A stretch of 6,907 bases of DNA from Chloroflexota bacterium (lineage in GTDB: Bacteria > Chloroflexota > Anaerolineae > Anaerolineales > Villigracilaceae). Positions 5,802-6,907 of this stretch are shown here, one piece after another (position 1 is the stretch's first letter; every line of letters begins with the position of its first letter). The stretch spans positions 1-6,907 of the forward strand of contig JAKAMM010000093.1 in NCBI GenBank assembly GCA_021812905.1, read 5' to 3'. The notes beneath the pieces are model-generated. The model saw only the letters and a program-made list of their open reading frames with translations, did not search any database and was not told the DNA's origin. Position numbers and translations under genes: made by a program.

Positions 5802-6907
5802 TGTGACTTTTCCTCATTTAGCAATTCAAATAAACGGTTGGGGCTAAGAGGCATTTCAAGGATTTCAAGTTTCTGATTATACAACGCATTTTCAATGGCT
5901 TGGGCAAAAAGGGCTGGCACTGGGATCGTTCCGGCTTCGCCCACCCCTTTGGTGCCCAATTCATTCAAGGATGAACGCGTTTCAATATGACCAACTTCAA
6001 TCCGCGGCATCTCAGTTGCCGAGGGGATCAAGTAATCCGCAAATGATGCGTTGAGCAGTTGTCCATTCTCATCGAAGTGAAGTTTTTCATAATAGGCATT
6101 GCCGATTCCCATGGAGACTCCTCCATGAATCTGGCCCTCCAAAATCAGTGGATTGAGAACCGTACCGCAGTCTTCAACCGTGACATAGCGCTTGATCTTT
6201 ATCATCATCGTTTCAGGATCAACCTCAAGGATCATGGCATGGGTTCCAAAGGCCGTGGCGCCATAATTTGGACCGAAGTATGCGGTGGCCTCCAAGCCGG
6301 GTTCCGTGCCCGGTTGGACCGCTCCTCGCAATGGGTTTGCCAGCACAGCCAGTTCACCCAGACTGATGGATTTATTGGGAGTATCAGCCACTCGCGCCAA
6401 GCCGTCTTCAAGTTCCAATTCATCCACGGGCGTTTCCAAAACCTTGCTGGCTAATTCCAAAATCTTTTTACGCACAATGGATGAAGCCGCGTGGATGGCA
6501 TTGCCTGCGACCACTGCCCCGCGGCTGGCAAACGTGCCGGTTCCCCAGTGAAATTCAGTGGTATCGCCTGTCACAATACGCACATCTTCCACATCCACTC
6601 CCACTTGTTCAGCAACAATTTGGGCAAAGGAGGTAAAGTGACCCTGTCCCTGGGTGCCAATGCCAGTTGCCACGCTAATCTTGCCGCTGGCTTCGACCGT
6701 CACGCGCGCGCCTTCATAGGGACCCACGCCTGTCGACTCGATAAAGGGAGCGATGCCAATACCCACATATTTCCCTTCTTTGCGAAGCCGAGGCTGTTCT
6801 TCTTTAACAAACTTGTCATAGCCGATCATTTCAAGCGCCTTCTCCATTACAGGCCAGTAATTGCCGCTGTCCAGGATAAGGGGCGCAAAGGCTTGATCAA
6901 TAATCTT
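5798..6907 (-). CDS. Molybdopterin-binding large subunit, xanthine dehydrogenase/CoxL family (5' part missing)
   Basis: This is the C-terminal 369 residues of a roughly 750-800-residue catalytic subunit that carries the molybdenum-pterin cofactor and hydroxylates small heterocycles or related substrates in the cytoplasm. The frame continues through the window edge: the 20 codons before the Met at 6847 encode a family-typical ILDSGNYWPV, so that Met is internal. Counting from the first visible residue, GTQGQGH (84-90) and GTGTFASRG (122-130) are cofactor-binding motifs. VEDCGTVLNPLILEGQIHGG (244-263) is the usual late block, and GTKGVGEAG (318-326) supplies the conserved active-site glutamate at 324. 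The loop that separates true CO dehydrogenase (Cys-Ser-Phe-Arg) from other members lies upstream, outside the window, so the substrate is undecided. No Fe-S or FAD subunit is in view. The stop overlaps coxG by ATGA. Confidence 0.93.
   Translation of the reverse strand, partial: KIIDQAFAPLILDSGNYWPVMEKALEMIGYDKFVKEEQPRLRKEGKYVGIGIAPFIESTGVGPYEGARVTVEASGKISVATGIGTQGQGHFTSFAQIVAEQVGVDVEDVRIVTGDTTEFHWGTGTFASRGAVVAGNAIHAASSIVRKKILELASKVLETPVDELELEDGLARVADTPNKSISLGELAVLANPLRGAVQPGTEPGLEATAYFGPNYGATAFGTHAMILEVDPETMMIKIKRYVTVEDCGTVLNPLILEGQIHGGVSMGIGNAYYEKLHFDENGQLLNASFADYLIPSATEMPRIEVGHIETRSSLNELGTKGVGEAGTIPVPALFAQAIENALYNQKLEILEMPLSPNRLFELLNEEKSQ

Noticed and set aside
5798..6847. Treating the Met at 6847 as the true start, giving a 349-residue protein
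   Set aside because: The same frame continues to the window edge with family-typical residues, so the gene is longer and starts outside the window.

Overview
The window reads as an ordinary bacterial chromosome segment of moderate GC. All six supported genes lie on the minus strand, so transcription runs from high to low coordinates. The substrate-binding lipoprotein has a Thr/Pro/Ala repeat linker directly after its lipobox cysteine. That style is common in Chloroflexota (Anaerolineae-like) lipoproteins, and I take that phylum as the most likely source. This is an inference from style, with no marker gene in view.

Layout in order of transcription. (1) 6907-5798: the C-terminal half of a molybdopterin-binding large subunit of the xanthine dehydrogenase / CoxL family, cut by the window edge. 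(2) 5801-5184: a CoxG-like SRPBCC protein with a C-terminal membrane anchor, joined to the large subunit by a 4-base ATGA overlap. (3) 5183-4862: a 322-base gap with a good sigma70-type promoter (TTGACG-17-TACAAT) and a leader of about 190 bases. (4) 4861-3536: a BMP-family substrate-binding lipoprotein. (5) 3535-3307: an intercistronic gap with a long imperfect hairpin. (6) 3306-1726: a double-domain ABC ATPase. (7) 1729-614: a first permease, overlapping the ATPase by ATGA. (8) 612-1: a second permease, starting one base after the first stops and cut by the window edge.

The last four genes form a complete-order BMP/Nup-type ABC importer (binding protein, fused ATPase, permease, permease). 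Characterised members of this family take up purine nucleosides. The two genes before them are the end of a molybdenum hydroxylase operon. Their neighbourhood suggests import of a purine-like or other N-heterocyclic compound followed by cytoplasmic hydroxylation. However, the importer has its own promoter, so the link is a hypothesis.

I found no RNA gene, mobile element or CRISPR array. No coding region on the plus strand is credible; the plus-strand open frames are shadows. The most notable non-coding signals are the hairpin between binding protein and ATPase, the long leader, and an inverted repeat covering the -35 box.
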